Of a DNA stretch of 64,000 nucleotides, positions 1 through 9,288 are shown piece by piece. This stretch comes from an uncultured Clostridia bacterium. Lineage in GTDB: Bacteria; Bacillota; Clostridia; Oscillospirales; Acutalibacteraceae. The translations under genes were made by a program, and so were the position numbers. Under the pieces are notes generated by a model. That model was not told where the DNA came from. It was given only the letters and a program-made list of their open reading frames with translations, and did not search any database. The DNA lies in contig CALAUI010000015.1 of the NCBI GenBank assembly GCA_937892115.1, forward strand, positions 1-64,000, in the 5' to 3' direction. The number at the start of each line of letters is the position of its first letter. Within the stretch, counting starts at the first letter, position 1.

Positions 1-119
1 ACATCTTTTTTCCCTTTTTTTATCCCTTTTATCAACTTGGCCAGGTGTGCCATTCTGATAGAGCTTGAGGTGCATCGTATTTTACCTTTTCGCGTATTCA
101 AATATACGTCAATATAATG
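1..119. other. Left window edge, no gene assigned
   Basis: This stretch lies beyond the carB-dapF terminator. On the minus strand an open frame starting at ATG 53 reads MAHLAKLIKGIKKGKK and runs off the window. It has no Shine-Dalgarno sequence in front, and a second minus-strand ATG at about 72 opens another short frame, so neither can be called a gene from so few codons. The rest is AT-rich and shows no other structure. Confidence 0.2.
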
Positions 120-120
120 A

Positions 121-150
121 TAAAAATACAGAGCCGGATAGCCGACTCTG
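121..150 (-). terminator. Rho-independent terminator of argF-carB::dapF
   Basis: Read on the minus strand, a stem of CAGAGTCGG with CCGGCTCTG around a 4-nt loop (129-150, one G-U pair) is followed by TATTTTTATC. It sits about 40 nt past the carB-dapF stop. Confidence 0.7.
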
Positions 151-191
151 CATCTCATTATAATGTAATATATTAACAGTATCAAACGAAA

Positions 192-3100
192 TCAATACTC
201 AAATTCACCGGTGAATGCGAGCACAGCATTACCTGTAAGAACTATTCTGTCATCTGTGTAATTGACTATCATATCTCCGCCTGCAAGCTTAACGGTAATG
301 TCCTTACCCTTTTCGCAATAGCCCTTTTCACAAGCGGCAACAACAGCTGCACAAGCGCCTGTACCGCATGCCATGGTTTCGCCGTTGCCTCTCTCCCATA
401 CGCGGATACGGATAGTATTCTTATTGATGACTCTGATAAATTCGGTATTTACTCTGTGGGGGAATGCGGGATTATGCTCAAACTTAGGACCGGTAACCTT
501 AAGATCAAGTCCGTCAATTTCATCATAAATAATCGCAAAGTGAGGATTACCTACCGATACAAACGTACCGTCATACTTCTTACCGTCAACCTCAACAGTC
601 TTATCCATTTCGGTAATAACCGCCTTACCGATTACAACCGAAGCGGAATTAACCTTACCGTCTCTGAGATATACCTTTACGGAATAGATACCGCTCTTGG
701 TTTCAACGGTCATATTTTCACTGCGGATATATCCGTTATCATAGAGATACTTGGCTACGCAGCGCATATTATTGCCTGCCATCTTGCCTTCGGAACCGTC
801 CTTATTGAAGGAGCGCATTTTAACATCGGCAACACTTGACTTTTCAATAAGAACTATACCGTCACCGCCGATACCGTAATGGGGCTTGCAAAGGTTTACG
901 CAGAGCGATTCGGGGCAGGTAATCTTATCATCAAAGTTTTCAATGAATATATAGTCATTACCGCAGGAATGCATCTTTGCAAAGCTGATTTTCTGTCTCC
1001 ATGCACGCATATCATTGATATCAACAAGCTCGGTATTCTGAAGAGTAAAACCGGATTCAATGATTTCACTGAGAGCATTGGCTGTATCAAGCGAAGTAAG
1101 GCAGGGAATACCCAACTGCATTGCACGGCGATGAAGAATAGTGTAATTACCTACTCTTGCATCGTCAACCATGCCGGTGTAGATAATATAATTAAGTTTT
1201 CCGCTTTCCATCAAATCAAAGAGCTCGCTGCTCTGGCTTGCGGCAGCAACCTTATTAACGGGAATACCTGCACTTGAAATTGCAGCAGCAGTTCCTTCGG
1301 TAGCGAAAATAACAATACCAAGGTCAAAGAAGCGCTTTGCAAGGGTGACAATTTCCTGATAGTCATTTTCTTCCACGCTGAGAAGGATACCTGCGGGATT
1401 TGTTTCGCTGGAAGCCGGAACCTTGAAGTTTGCGGCACTGAGTCCTTTGAAAAGAGCTTCGGCAGTCGTCTTGCCAAGGCCGAGGACTTCGCCTGTGGAC
1501 TTCATTTCGGGACCGAGTATAGAGTTTGCATCATTAAGCTTTTCAAACGAGAATACGGGCACCTTAACCGCGAAATAGGGAGGAGTTCTGTAAAGTCCGG
1601 TGCCGTAGCCGAGGTCTGCAAGGTTTGCGCCGAGCATAACCTTTGCGGCAAGGTCAACCATAGGTACGTTTGTTACCTTACTGATATAAGGAATCGTTCT
1701 GGAAGCTCTGGGATTTACTTCAATGATGTAAAGCTCATCGTCATAGATAAGATACTGGATATTTACAAGACCCTTAGTGCCGAGAGCAAGAGCCAGTTTT
1801 TCGGAGCAATCACAAATCTTGGTGAGGAATTTATCATTAAGATTATAGGGAGGATATACAGCGATAGAGTCGCCGCTGTGAACGCCTGCACGTTCAACGT
1901 GCTCCATAATACCGGGGATAAGCACATCCTTACCGTCGGAAATAACGTCAACCTCAAGCTCAATGCCGGGCATATATTTATCAACAAGAACGGGGTTATC
2001 AATACCGCCGGAAAGGATTCTGTTCATATACGCTTCCGTCTGCTCGGGAGAACGGGAAATAGTCATATTCTGACCGCCGATAACGTATGAGGGACGAAGG
2101 AGAACGGGATATCCGAGGGTATTGGCGGCATCAAGTGCCTCCTGAAGGGTATTAACGCCCATTCCCTTGGGCCTGAAGAATCCGAATTTCTCAAGAAGAT
2201 CATCAAATCTCGCTCTGTCCTCTGCAAGGTCAATACTCTCTGCGGAAGTGCCGAGAATGGTGATGCCCTGCTCGTCAAGGAACTGAGTAAGCTTGATAGC
2301 AGTCTGACCGCCGAAAGCAACAACAACACCGATAGGATTCTCAACCTTGATGATATTCATTACGTCCTCGGGAGTGAGGGGCTCAAAGTAAAGTCTGTCT
2401 GCAGTATCGTAGTCTGTGGAAACGGTCTCGGGATTATTATTTACAATTACCACATCATAGCCCATGGAACGAAGAGTCCATACGCAATGAACCGATGAAT
2501 AGTCAAATTCAATACCCTGACCGATACGGATGGGACCTGAGCCGAGAACCATGACAACGGGCTTTCCGTTCCTTGTGAAGCTCCTTGCTTCGCACTCACC
2601 GGAAGCGGTTGAATAGAAGTAAGGTCTGTCGGTACCGAATACGGATTCACACGTTCTGACTATCTGATACTTGAACTCACAGCTGAAATCAACAGAATTA
2701 CCGGAAATTCTTGCAAGTGCCTTATCGGTATAGCCGAGTTCCTTACCCTCGTCATAAAGCTCCTTTGTGAGCTTCTTACCCTCAATCTTTGATTCGTAAT
2801 CGGCAAGGATATGGAGTTTAGCAAGGAAATAATAATCTATCTTTGTGATATCATATATTTCATCGTCGGACATACCGGCTTTGATTGCCTCAAACACAGC
2901 AAAAATACGCTTATCGTCCTGAGCTGCAAGACGTTCTCTGAGCGGGAGATTATTTACGGGAGCTGCGTTGAGTGTATCAAGACCGATTTCAGCACCTCTG
3001 ACCGCCTTCATAAGACCTGCTTCAAAGGTAGGAGCGATGGACATTACTTCTCCGGTCGCCTTCATCTGAGTTCCGAGTTTTCTTGATGACCCGGCAAACT

Positions 3101-4190
3101 TGTCAAACGGGAATTTGGGGAATTTAACAACGATATAATCAACAGCGGGGTCAAAGCCCTTGAGTGAAGCACCCGTCTTTTCATTCTTGATTTCGTCAAG
3201 AGTATATCCGAGAGCAAGCTTTGTTGTAATTTTGGCGATAGGGTAACCGGTTGCCTTGGATGCAAGTGCAGACGAGCGTGATACTCTGGGGTTAACCTCT
3301 ATGACCGCATATTCAAGACTGTTTGGCTTAAGTGCAAACTGAACATTACATCCGCCGATAATTCCGATAGCAGATACCATATCAAGGGCTGCCTGACGGA
3401 GCATACCGAGTTCTTCGTCTGTAAGAGAAAGAGCGGGAGCTGCAACGATTGAGTCGCCGGTATGAACGCCTACGGGGTCAATATTTTCCATTGAGCAAAC
3501 ACAGACAACGTTGCCTTCGGCATCTCTCATTGTTTCAAACTCAATTTCTTTCCAGCCGGCAATACATTTTTCAACAAGAATCTGGGAAATGGGAGAAAGA
3601 TCAAGTCCGGACTTGGCAATGATTTTGAATTCCTCTTCATTTTCCGCAATACCGCCGCCAGTTCCGCCGAGAGTAAATGCGGGACGGATAATTACGGGAT
3701 AACCGATTTCACCGGCAACCTTAACTGCGGTTTCAAGGTCCTCTGCTATTTCGGAGGGAACGCAGGGCTGACCTATTGATTTCATAGCATCTCTGAAAAG
3801 TTCGCGGTCCTCTGCCGTATTGATTGAAGTAACGGGAGTACCAAGAAGCTTAACACCGTATTTTTCAAGAGTACCGTCCTTTGAAAGCTGCATGGCAATC
3901 GTAAGACCGGTCTGTCCGCCGAGTCCGGCAAGAAGACCATCGGGTCTCTCCTTACGGATAACACGCTTTATTGTTTCGGCGTTAAGAGTTTCAAGATATA
4001 TTTCATCGGCAAGATTTTTATCCGTCATAATAGTAGCGGGATTTGAATTTACGAGCACGGTATCAATACCTTCATCTCTGAGAATGCGGCACGCCTGAGC
4101 GCCTGCATAGTCAAATTCCGCCGCCTGACCGATAATAATGGGACCTGAACCGATTACAAGTACCTTCTGAATTGACTTATCTTTTGGCAT
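192..4190 (-). CDS. carB-dapF: Fused carbamoyl-phosphate synthase large subunit / diaminopimelate epimerase
   Basis: Residues 1 to about 1066 are a complete CarB. Both ATP-grasp halves begin with the family pattern (VLVIGSGPI near the start, VMVLGSGPIRIGQG in the middle), and the methylglyoxal-synthase-like allosteric domain follows. The last ~266 residues are a complete diaminopimelate epimerase beginning KISFAKMHSCGNDY, with both catalytic cysteines present in GNNMRC and ETMACGTGAC. CarB makes carbamoyl phosphate for arginine and pyrimidine synthesis; DapF converts LL- to meso-diaminopimelate for lysine and peptidoglycan. There is no stop or frameshift at the joint. The ATG at 4190 (MPKDKSIQ) is preferred over the GTG at 4199 because AGGA lies about 9 nt before it and MPK is the usual CarB start. 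The gene follows argF by about 30 nt. The small subunit CarA is not in the window. Confidence 0.95.
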   Translation of the reverse strand: MPKDKSIQKVLVIGSGPIIIGQAAEFDYAGAQACRILRDEGIDTVLVNSNPATIMTDKNLADEIYLETLNAETIKRVIRKERPDGLLAGLGGQTGLTIAMQLSKDGTLEKYGVKLLGTPVTSINTAEDRELFRDAMKSIGQPCVPSEIAEDLETAVKVAGEIGYPVIIRPAFTLGGTGGGIAENEEEFKIIAKSGLDLSPISQILVEKCIAGWKEIEFETMRDAEGNVVCVCSMENIDPVGVHTGDSIVAAPALSLTDEELGMLRQAALDMVSAIGIIGGCNVQFALKPNSLEYAVIEVNPRVSRSSALASKATGYPIAKITTKLALGYTLDEIKNEKTGASLKGFDPAVDYIVVKFPKFPFDKFAGSSRKLGTQMKATGEVMSIAPTFEAGLMKAVRGAEIGLDTLNAAPVNNLPLRERLAAQDDKRIFAVFEAIKAGMSDDEIYDITKIDYYFLAKLHILADYESKIEGKKLTKELYDEGKELGYTDKALARISGNSVDFSCEFKYQIVRTCESVFGTDRPYFYSTASGECEARSFTRNGKPVVMVLGSGPIRIGQGIEFDYSSVHCVWTLRSMGYDVVIVNNNPETVSTDYDTADRLYFEPLTPEDVMNIIKVENPIGVVVAFGGQTAIKLTQFLDEQGITILGTSAESIDLAEDRARFDDLLEKFGFFRPKGMGVNTLQEALDAANTLGYPVLLRPSYVIGGQNMTISRSPEQTEAYMNRILSGGIDNPVLVDKYMPGIELEVDVISDGKDVLIPGIMEHVERAGVHSGDSIAVYPPYNLNDKFLTKICDCSEKLALALGTKGLVNIQYLIYDDELYIIEVNPRASRTIPYISKVTNVPMVDLAAKVMLGANLADLGYGTGLYRTPPYFAVKVPVFSFEKLNDANSILGPEMKSTGEVLGLGKTTAEALFKGLSAANFKVPASSETNPAGILLSVEENDYQEIVTLAKRFFDLGIVIFATEGTAAAISSAGIPVNKVAAASQSSELFDLMESGKLNYIIYTGMVDDARVGNYTILHRRAMQLGIPCLTSLDTANALSEIIESGFTLQNTELVDINDMRAWRQKISFAKMHSCGNDYIFIENFDDKITCPESLCVNLCKPHYGIGGDGIVLIEKSSVADVKMRSFNKDGSEGKMAGNNMRCVAKYLYDNGYIRSENMTVETKSGIYSVKVYLRDGKVNSASVVIGKAVITEMDKTVEVDGKKYDGTFVSVGNPHFAIIYDEIDGLDLKVTGPKFEHNPAFPHRVNTEFIRVINKNTIRIRVWERGNGETMACGTGACAAVVAACEKGYCEKGKDITVKLAGGDMIVNYTDDRIVLTGNAVLAFTGEFEY

Positions 4191-4222
4191 TTTCAACACA
4201 TCCTATCTATATAAATAATCAA

Positions 4223-5215
4223 TTACTGACCAAGTGTAGCCGTCATAACCGCCTTGATTGTGTGCATACGGTTTTCGGCTTCATCAAATACTATTGACTG
4301 AGATCCCTCAAATACTTCCTCCGTAACCTCAAGTCCCTCAATACCGAATTTTTCAAAGACGTCTCTTCCGACCTGAGTTTTAAGGTCATGATATGCGGGA
4401 AGGCAATGCATAAATCTGCATTGAGCTCCTGCGATTTCCATAAGCTTTGCATTAACTTGATAGGGATAAAGTGCATCTATTCTCTCTTTCCAGACCTCAT
4501 CGGGCTCACCCATTGAAACCCATACGTCGGTATAGATTACGTCGGCACCCTTAACAGCTTCGGCAGGATTGTCATTAAATTCAAGTGTTGCTCCGGTAAC
4601 CTTTGCAATTTCTTCACACTGTGCTACAAGTTCTTTATCGGGGAAATATTCTTTGGGTGCGCATGCAACAAAATGCATACCCATCTTTGCACATCCGACC
4701 ATTATGGAGTTACCCATATTGTATCTGGCATCACCCATATAGACAAACTTTATACCCTCAAGCTTACCGAAATGTTCCCTTACGGTAAGAAAATCGGCAA
4801 GAATCTGTGTGGGATGGAATTCGTTTGTAAGACCGTTCCAAACCGGAACAGAGGCATATTTTGCAAGCTCTTCAACTATTTCCTGACCGTAACCTCTGTA
4901 TTCAATACCGTCAAACATTCTGGAAAGAACTCTTGCGGTATCAGCTATACTTTCCTTTTTGCCTATCTGTGATGCCTTAGGGTCAAGATATACGGGATGC
5001 ATACCCAGATCTGCGGCAGCAACCTCAAACGAGCACCTTGTTCTGGTACTGGTTTTTTCAAAAATGAGAGCAACGTTCTTTCCCTCAAAATATCTGTGAG
5101 GAATACCCGCCCTCTTTTTTGCTTTAAGGTCGGCGGCAAGGTCAATAAGGTATGAGATTTCTTCCGGCGTAAAGTCGAGAAGCTTAAGAAAATCTCTGTT
5201 TTTAAGTGAATTCAT
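4223..5215 (-). CDS. argF: Ornithine carbamoyltransferase
   Basis: This enzyme transfers the carbamoyl group from carbamoyl phosphate to ornithine, giving citrulline in the arginine pathway. The carbamoyl-phosphate motif STRTRCSF is near residue 57 and the ornithine-site HCLP motif is near residue 270. At 330 aa it has the normal family length. A strong GGAGG precedes the ATG. It is the first gene of a two-gene operon with carB-dapF, so its substrate supplier is co-transcribed. A catabolic OTC is less likely because no arcA or arcC is nearby. Confidence 0.95.
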   Translation of the reverse strand: MNSLKNRDFLKLLDFTPEEISYLIDLAADLKAKKRAGIPHRYFEGKNVALIFEKTSTRTRCSFEVAAADLGMHPVYLDPKASQIGKKESIADTARVLSRMFDGIEYRGYGQEIVEELAKYASVPVWNGLTNEFHPTQILADFLTVREHFGKLEGIKFVYMGDARYNMGNSIMVGCAKMGMHFVACAPKEYFPDKELVAQCEEIAKVTGATLEFNDNPAEAVKGADVIYTDVWVSMGEPDEVWKERIDALYPYQVNAKLMEIAGAQCRFMHCLPAYHDLKTQVGRDVFEKFGIEGLEVTEEVFEGSQSIVFDEAENRMHTIKAVMTATLGQ

Positions 5216-5249
5216 ATATACCTCCGAAAAATTATACTATATCCTGTAG

Positions 5250-5278
5250 ATTATATATCACTGTATACTCTTTGTCAA
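5250..5278 (-). promoter_or_regulatory. Consensus sigma-A promoter of argF
   Basis: On the minus strand TTGACA, a 17-nt spacer and TATAAT match consensus at every position, about 35 nt before the argF start codon. Confidence 0.88.
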
Positions 5279-5280
5279 TA

Positions 5281-5375
5281 AAATATACCGTATTTTTGCA
5301 ATTTTATGCATATATTTGTAATTTTGTGCAATTATAAGAGATATTTTTGCATAATTTGTAAGTTTATATGCAAAT
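5281..5375. promoter_or_regulatory. AT-rich TTTTGCA-type repeats, possible ArgR (ARG-box) region
   Basis: Upstream of the argF promoter the sequence repeats imperfect units around TGCA (TTTTTGCAATT, TTATGCATATAT, TTGTGCAATTAT, TTTTTGCATAATT, TATATGCAAAT). These resemble the A/T-rich TNTGNATWWWWATNCANA pattern bound by ArgR/AhrC. The match is by eye and imperfect, and no argR gene is in the window. Confidence 0.35.
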
Positions 5376-5383
5376 CAGGACGA

Positions 5384-5401
5384 AGCAAACACCTCGTCCC
5401 G
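5384..5401 (-). terminator. Weak terminator-like hairpin after hemolysin III gene
   Basis: GGACGA and TCGTCC pair across a 10-nt loop just past the stop of the hemolysin III gene. The T tract that follows is poor, so termination is uncertain. Confidence 0.35.
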
Positions 5402-5405
5402 ATTA

Positions 5406-6095
5406 TTATTTAAGAAACAGTGAAGTATAAAAATTGTATACACCGGAAAAAATAACGACGGAACCGGCAAGCACACAGGTATGAAATACGGCATGAAAAT
5501 ACTTATGCTTTTTGCCGATAAGGTAGAGAACCGTGCCGACAGTAATACAAACACCGCCTATAAGCACCATAGCAGTAAATCTCCTGCCTATATCCCCCAT
5601 TCTGTAAACGGAACGCATACCGAAAATAGCTGCCCATCCGAGAACAACATACATAAACACCTGGGGAACGGCAAATTTTTTAAAGTCCATAAACGTAAGA
5701 AGGACACCGACAAGAGAAAAGCCCCAAATGATGCAAATCATGGCAATCGTATAAGTCCTGTTTTCGCTTGTCATGGTAGGAAGGGCAAAAGAAGTAACGG
5801 TACCTGCAATCATGAAGAAAATGTTGCTGTGATCGATAACCCTTGCAATCTGCTTTGCTCTGGAGGGTTTGAGTCCGTGATAGACTGCGGAGCCGACATA
5901 TACAATCAAAGTGGAAAGAACATAAAGGACAATGGAAACAAGAACAATTGAACCCGCAGAAGCGGCAATATGAAGTCTGATAAGAAGAACCGCGGCAACG
6001 ATACAGAAAGGAATACCGAGGGCGTGAGTAATGCAGTTGGCAATATCTTCTGCTCTGGTATATTTGGGAAGAGGAATATTCTTCAGATCAAACAT
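5406..6095 (-). CDS. Hemolysin III / PAQR-family membrane protein (TrhA-like)
   Basis: This 229-aa, seven-helix membrane protein has the family hallmarks: an N-terminal EDIANCITHALG segment, SAVYHGL after the second helix, DHSNIFFMIAGT in the middle and the C-terminal YFHAVFHTCVL histidine motif. The conserved His and Asp residues would form a zinc site inside the membrane, as in the PAQR/CREST hydrolase group. The family is often annotated as a channel-forming hemolysin, but its role in most Firmicutes is not established. It follows the YhhN gene by 11 nt and is probably co-transcribed with it. Confidence 0.85.
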   Translation of the reverse strand: MFDLKNIPLPKYTRAEDIANCITHALGIPFCIVAAVLLIRLHIAASAGSIVLVSIVLYVLSTLIVYVGSAVYHGLKPSRAKQIARVIDHSNIFFMIAGTVTSFALPTMTSENRTYTIAMICIIWGFSLVGVLLTFMDFKKFAVPQVFMYVVLGWAAIFGMRSVYRMGDIGRRFTAMVLIGGVCITVGTVLYLIGKKHKYFHAVFHTCVLAGSVVIFSGVYNFYTSLFLK

Positions 6096-6106
6096 ATCTT
6101 TTCTCC

Positions 6107-6808
6107 TTACATTGCTAAAATAAGAACGCCGTGAGTGATAAGCAATTCACCGAGTATGTAAGTAAGCATTACGGTAAAATGCCTCTTGAAAATAAGATCC
6201 TTGTTTTTGTGATACCTTACAAGGAATAAAGTACAATCCGAAATAAAGAAAAGCACGGCACCGACGTAAGCGATAATTGAGCCCTTACACGGGTCTGCAA
6301 CAAGCTGCATAAGAGCAAACACATTCATTGTACTGTTGCATATCAGGTAAAAGTACATCGGAATAAGCATCATCTTCGGCGTACTTGGCTTGAGATTATA
6401 AATAATCACCGCTGAGATACCGTAATATACTGCGGCAGCGGGAATAACAATCCACCATTTAACGTTTGAGAAGACTATGTTATTTGTTGCATATACAAGA
6501 ATGAAAAGCACGTGGGTAGCCATAAAACTGATTCCGCCTGCAACAAACCACTTGTTTCCGTTAGGAATGAGCAAAACGTCACCCAGCCAGCTTGTAATAA
6601 GTCCCGCTATCAGAAGCTTATCCGGACTGAGATCATTCTCAAACACAGCGGCAATATAATAGCAAATAATAAAAATAAGCAAAAACGGCTTGGTATATTT
6701 TCTTCTTTTTGAATCGTCACGCCAGGAATCAACGAGATGAATTATACTTGTGATCGTCAGCAAAACGAGAAAAATCAGACCGATTTTCAACAGGGCACCC
6801 CATTTCAA
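6107..6808 (-). CDS. YhhN-family membrane protein (lysoplasmalogenase-like)
   Basis: This 233-aa protein has about eight hydrophobic segments and matches the YhhN/TMEM86 pattern (a KP near the first helices, SWLGDVLL, then FVAGGISFMATHVLF). Characterised members hydrolyse the vinyl-ether bond of lysoplasmalogens. The function is plausible in an anaerobe, where plasmalogens are common, but it is inferred from family only. The best start is TTG 6808, which has no clear Shine-Dalgarno and lies about 14 nt below the -10 box, so the transcript would be almost leaderless and a slightly different start is possible. Confidence 0.72.
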   Translation of the reverse strand: MKWGALLKIGLIFLVLLTITSIIHLVDSWRDDSKRRKYTKPFLLIFIICYYIAAVFENDLSPDKLLIAGLITSWLGDVLLIPNGNKWFVAGGISFMATHVLFILVYATNNIVFSNVKWWIVIPAAAVYYGISAVIIYNLKPSTPKMMLIPMYFYLICNSTMNVFALMQLVADPCKGSIIAYVGAVLFFISDCTLFLVRYHKNKDLIFKRHFTVMLTYILGELLITHGVLILAM

Positions 6809-6821
6809 TTACACTGGCAAT

Positions 6822-6851
6822 ATTCTAACACAAACAGTAAAATTAAATCAA
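6822..6851 (-). promoter_or_regulatory. Putative promoter of the YhhN-hemolysin III pair
   Basis: The minus strand carries TTGATT, an 18-nt spacer and TAGAAT, ending about 14 nt before the YhhN start. Confidence 0.5.
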
Positions 6852-6887
6852 TTTATATTTTATACAAAATTAAAATGCACAGAAAAA

Positions 6888-6915
6888 CCGCCGTGGTAAA
6901 TATATACCACAGCGG
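6888..6915 (-). terminator. Terminator of the aquaporin operon
   Basis: CCGCCGTGGTA pairs with TACCACAGCGG (one mismatch) over a 6-nt loop just past the aquaporin stop. It has a T tract on both strands, so it may work in both directions. Confidence 0.8.
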
Positions 6916-6922
6916 TTGTTTT

Positions 6923-7582
6923 TTATTCTTTTACGGAATCAATAAACTTCCATACAAGAGCGGCAACAGCACCGCCTACAAGAGGAGCAAGTATAAATAC
7001 CCAAACCGATGAAAGTGCATCTCCGCCTGCGAAAAGAGCAGGTCCGAAGGAACGGGCAGGGTTAACGGACGTACCGGTAAAATGAATACCCATAAGGTGA
7101 ACAAGGGTAAGAGCACCGCCGATAACAAGACCTGCAAACTTTGAGGAATCCTCTCTTGACGTTACGCCGAGAATTACAAGAACAAAAATAAAAGTGAGGA
7201 TTGCTTCAATGAAGAACGATTTTCCCGCGCTGCCCTTAAACAGAGCATTTGCACCGAATCCGCAGTCCATACCGAGGACGGGAATCATTGCCGCAGCACC
7301 TGCTATCGCGCCGATGAACTGAGCAACAACGTATCCGATAAAATCCTTAACGCTCATTTTGCCGCTGATAAGCATGGCAATTGAAACTGCCGGATTGATA
7401 TGACAGCCGGAAATATGACCGATTGAATATGCCATTCCTACGATAACAAGACCGAAAACTATTGCTACCGCAAGGTATCCGCCCGTTACGTCACAGCCAA
7501 TTGCCGCTGCCGTTCCGCAGGCAACGAAAACAAGAACAAACGTACCGATAAATTCCGCAACATACTTTTTAATGCTTGACAT
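6923..7582 (-). CDS. Aquaporin / MIP-family channel
   Basis: This 219-aa six-helix channel has both half-helix signatures: NPAV in SGCHINPAVSIAM and NPAR in TGTSVNPARSFGPALF. Such channels conduct water or small neutral solutes. The short loops and overall size fit the AqpZ-like water-channel group better than the longer GlpF glycerol facilitators, but the selectivity residues were not modelled. The start lies 17 nt behind the GH13 gene, making it the last gene of a four-gene operon. Confidence 0.9.
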   Translation of the reverse strand: MSSIKKYVAEFIGTFVLVFVACGTAAAIGCDVTGGYLAVAIVFGLVIVGMAYSIGHISGCHINPAVSIAMLISGKMSVKDFIGYVVAQFIGAIAGAAAMIPVLGMDCGFGANALFKGSAGKSFFIEAILTFIFVLVILGVTSREDSSKFAGLVIGGALTLVHLMGIHFTGTSVNPARSFGPALFAGGDALSSVWVFILAPLVGGAVAALVWKFIDSVKE

Positions 7583-7599
7583 AACAATTCCTCCGTAAA

Positions 7600-9273
7600 T
7601 TATTCAAATAAATATACTCTTGCCTCATAGGGCTTGGTTTTGAATTCGTTTTTACCGGGTTCAAGAACGTCATAGGTATTTATGACCAGCTTGCCTCTTG
7701 ACAGATCAATCTCATCCGGTGCTTTGAATTTGACCGGGTCGGCAGAGAAAGAACAGATTACAAGAAGCTTCTTTTCCCCGTAATTTCTTTCGTAACAGAA
7801 GATTTTGCTGCTGTTGGGGTAATGCTGTTTATAATCGCCGTAAATCACGAGGTCGTTGCCTTTACGGAAATTGATAAGTTTACGATAATGATTGAGAATT
7901 GACTTCGGGTCTTTTTCCGCATCCTCAACGTTGATTTCTTTATAGTTAGGATTGATATTGAACCATGCTTCATCAGCAGTAGTAAAGCCCGCATTCTTTT
8001 CAGAGCTCCACTGAACGGGAGTTCTTGCATTTTCCCGGCTCGTTTCGGAAACAAGCTTAAGATATCTCTGCTCGTTAAATCCGATTTTTTTGAATAATCC
8101 GTAATTGTTGAACGTGGAAACATCCTTACATTCCGAAAGATGCTTCAGACGGATATTCGTCATACCGATTTCCTGACCCTGATAGATGAACGGTGTCCCG
8201 CACATAAGTATATACATGGTGGCCAGCATCTTACCGCTTTCCACTCTGAAATTAAGGTCGCCGTACCTGTCAATAATTCTCGCATGGTCATGGTTTTCAA
8301 GGTAAAGGGAATTCCAACCCTTACCGTACATACCGTGCTGCCACTTATCGTAAGTCTTTTTAAGCTTGCGAAGACTGAACGGAAGCTTTATCCAGTCAAT
8401 CATAAAGCAGTTGGCGTTCATGTGGTCAAATGAAATCAGCATATCAAGAAGCTGAGCCGGTCCCTCGTTGCAAAGAAGCTTTGCATCCTTGATACCGGTC
8501 ATGGGACCTTCGCCTATCGCAAAACAATCGTACTCCTTGAGAACTGCTCTGAACTCGTCCAGATATTCCTCAAGGTGAGGACCGTGTTTATAATGCTCAA
8601 TGCCCGTGGCAACGGGAAGGGGGAAGCCGTTGGGAAGTCCTTCTTTCTTTGAAATGAATGTTATTACGTCTTCACGGAAGCCGTCAACACCCATATCAAG
8701 CCAAAAACGCATTATATCCTTAACCTCTTCGCGTACTTTGGGATTATCCATATTGAGGTCCGCCTGACCTACCGCAAATACGTGAAGATAATATTCATCA
8801 ACGGAGGGAACGTATTCCCAGGCGTTTCCTTCAAAGGTTGAAAGCCAGTTGTTGGGAGGATTACCGTCCTTACCTTTACCCCAGATATAATAGTTATGGT
8901 AAGGATTGTCAACACTCTTGCAAGCTTCCTTAAACCAGAAGTGCTCGGTAGAAGAATGATTGACGACCAGGTCCATAAAGACCCTCATTCCCCTCTTATG
9001 GCATTCGTCAAGAATCATCTTGAAATCATCAAGCGTACCGTAATCGGGATGAATATTTTTGTAATCCGAAATATCATATCCGTAGTCACAGTTGGGTGAA
9101 GGATAAATGGGAGAAAACCAGATACCGTCAACACCGAGACTCTGGATGTAATCAAGCTTACTGTAAACGCCCGGCAGGTCACCTATACCGTCTCCGTTGC
9201 TGTCACAGAAACTGCGGCACCAGATATGGTAAACGGACATTTCCTTATACCATTTTCTTGAAATTTCTTCCAT
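7600..9273 (-). CDS. GH13 alpha-glucosidase (oligo-1,6-glucosidase-like)
   Basis: This cytoplasmic alpha-amylase-family enzyme probably cleaves alpha-1,6 or alpha-1,4 linkages in short maltodextrins or isomalto-oligosaccharides. The GH13 conserved regions are intact: DLVVNHSS, the nucleophile Asp202 in GFREDV, the acid/base Glu255 in AIGEG, and Asp329 in ENHDHAR. It lacks a signal peptide. The ATG at 9273 (MEEISRKWYK) is chosen because AAAGG lies about 9 nt upstream; the TTG two codons earlier is too close. It lies between the protease gene (about 15 nt upstream) and the aquaporin gene (17 nt downstream). Exact substrate cannot be told from sequence. Confidence 0.9.
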   Translation of the reverse strand: MEEISRKWYKEMSVYHIWCRSFCDSNGDGIGDLPGVYSKLDYIQSLGVDGIWFSPIYPSPNCDYGYDISDYKNIHPDYGTLDDFKMILDECHKRGMRVFMDLVVNHSSTEHFWFKEACKSVDNPYHNYYIWGKGKDGNPPNNWLSTFEGNAWEYVPSVDEYYLHVFAVGQADLNMDNPKVREEVKDIMRFWLDMGVDGFREDVITFISKKEGLPNGFPLPVATGIEHYKHGPHLEEYLDEFRAVLKEYDCFAIGEGPMTGIKDAKLLCNEGPAQLLDMLISFDHMNANCFMIDWIKLPFSLRKLKKTYDKWQHGMYGKGWNSLYLENHDHARIIDRYGDLNFRVESGKMLATMYILMCGTPFIYQGQEIGMTNIRLKHLSECKDVSTFNNYGLFKKIGFNEQRYLKLVSETSRENARTPVQWSSEKNAGFTTADEAWFNINPNYKEINVEDAEKDPKSILNHYRKLINFRKGNDLVIYGDYKQHYPNSSKIFCYERNYGEKKLLVICSFSADPVKFKAPDEIDLSRGKLVINTYDVLEPGKNEFKTKPYEARVYLFE

Positions 9274-9288
9274 GGTCAACTACCTTTC

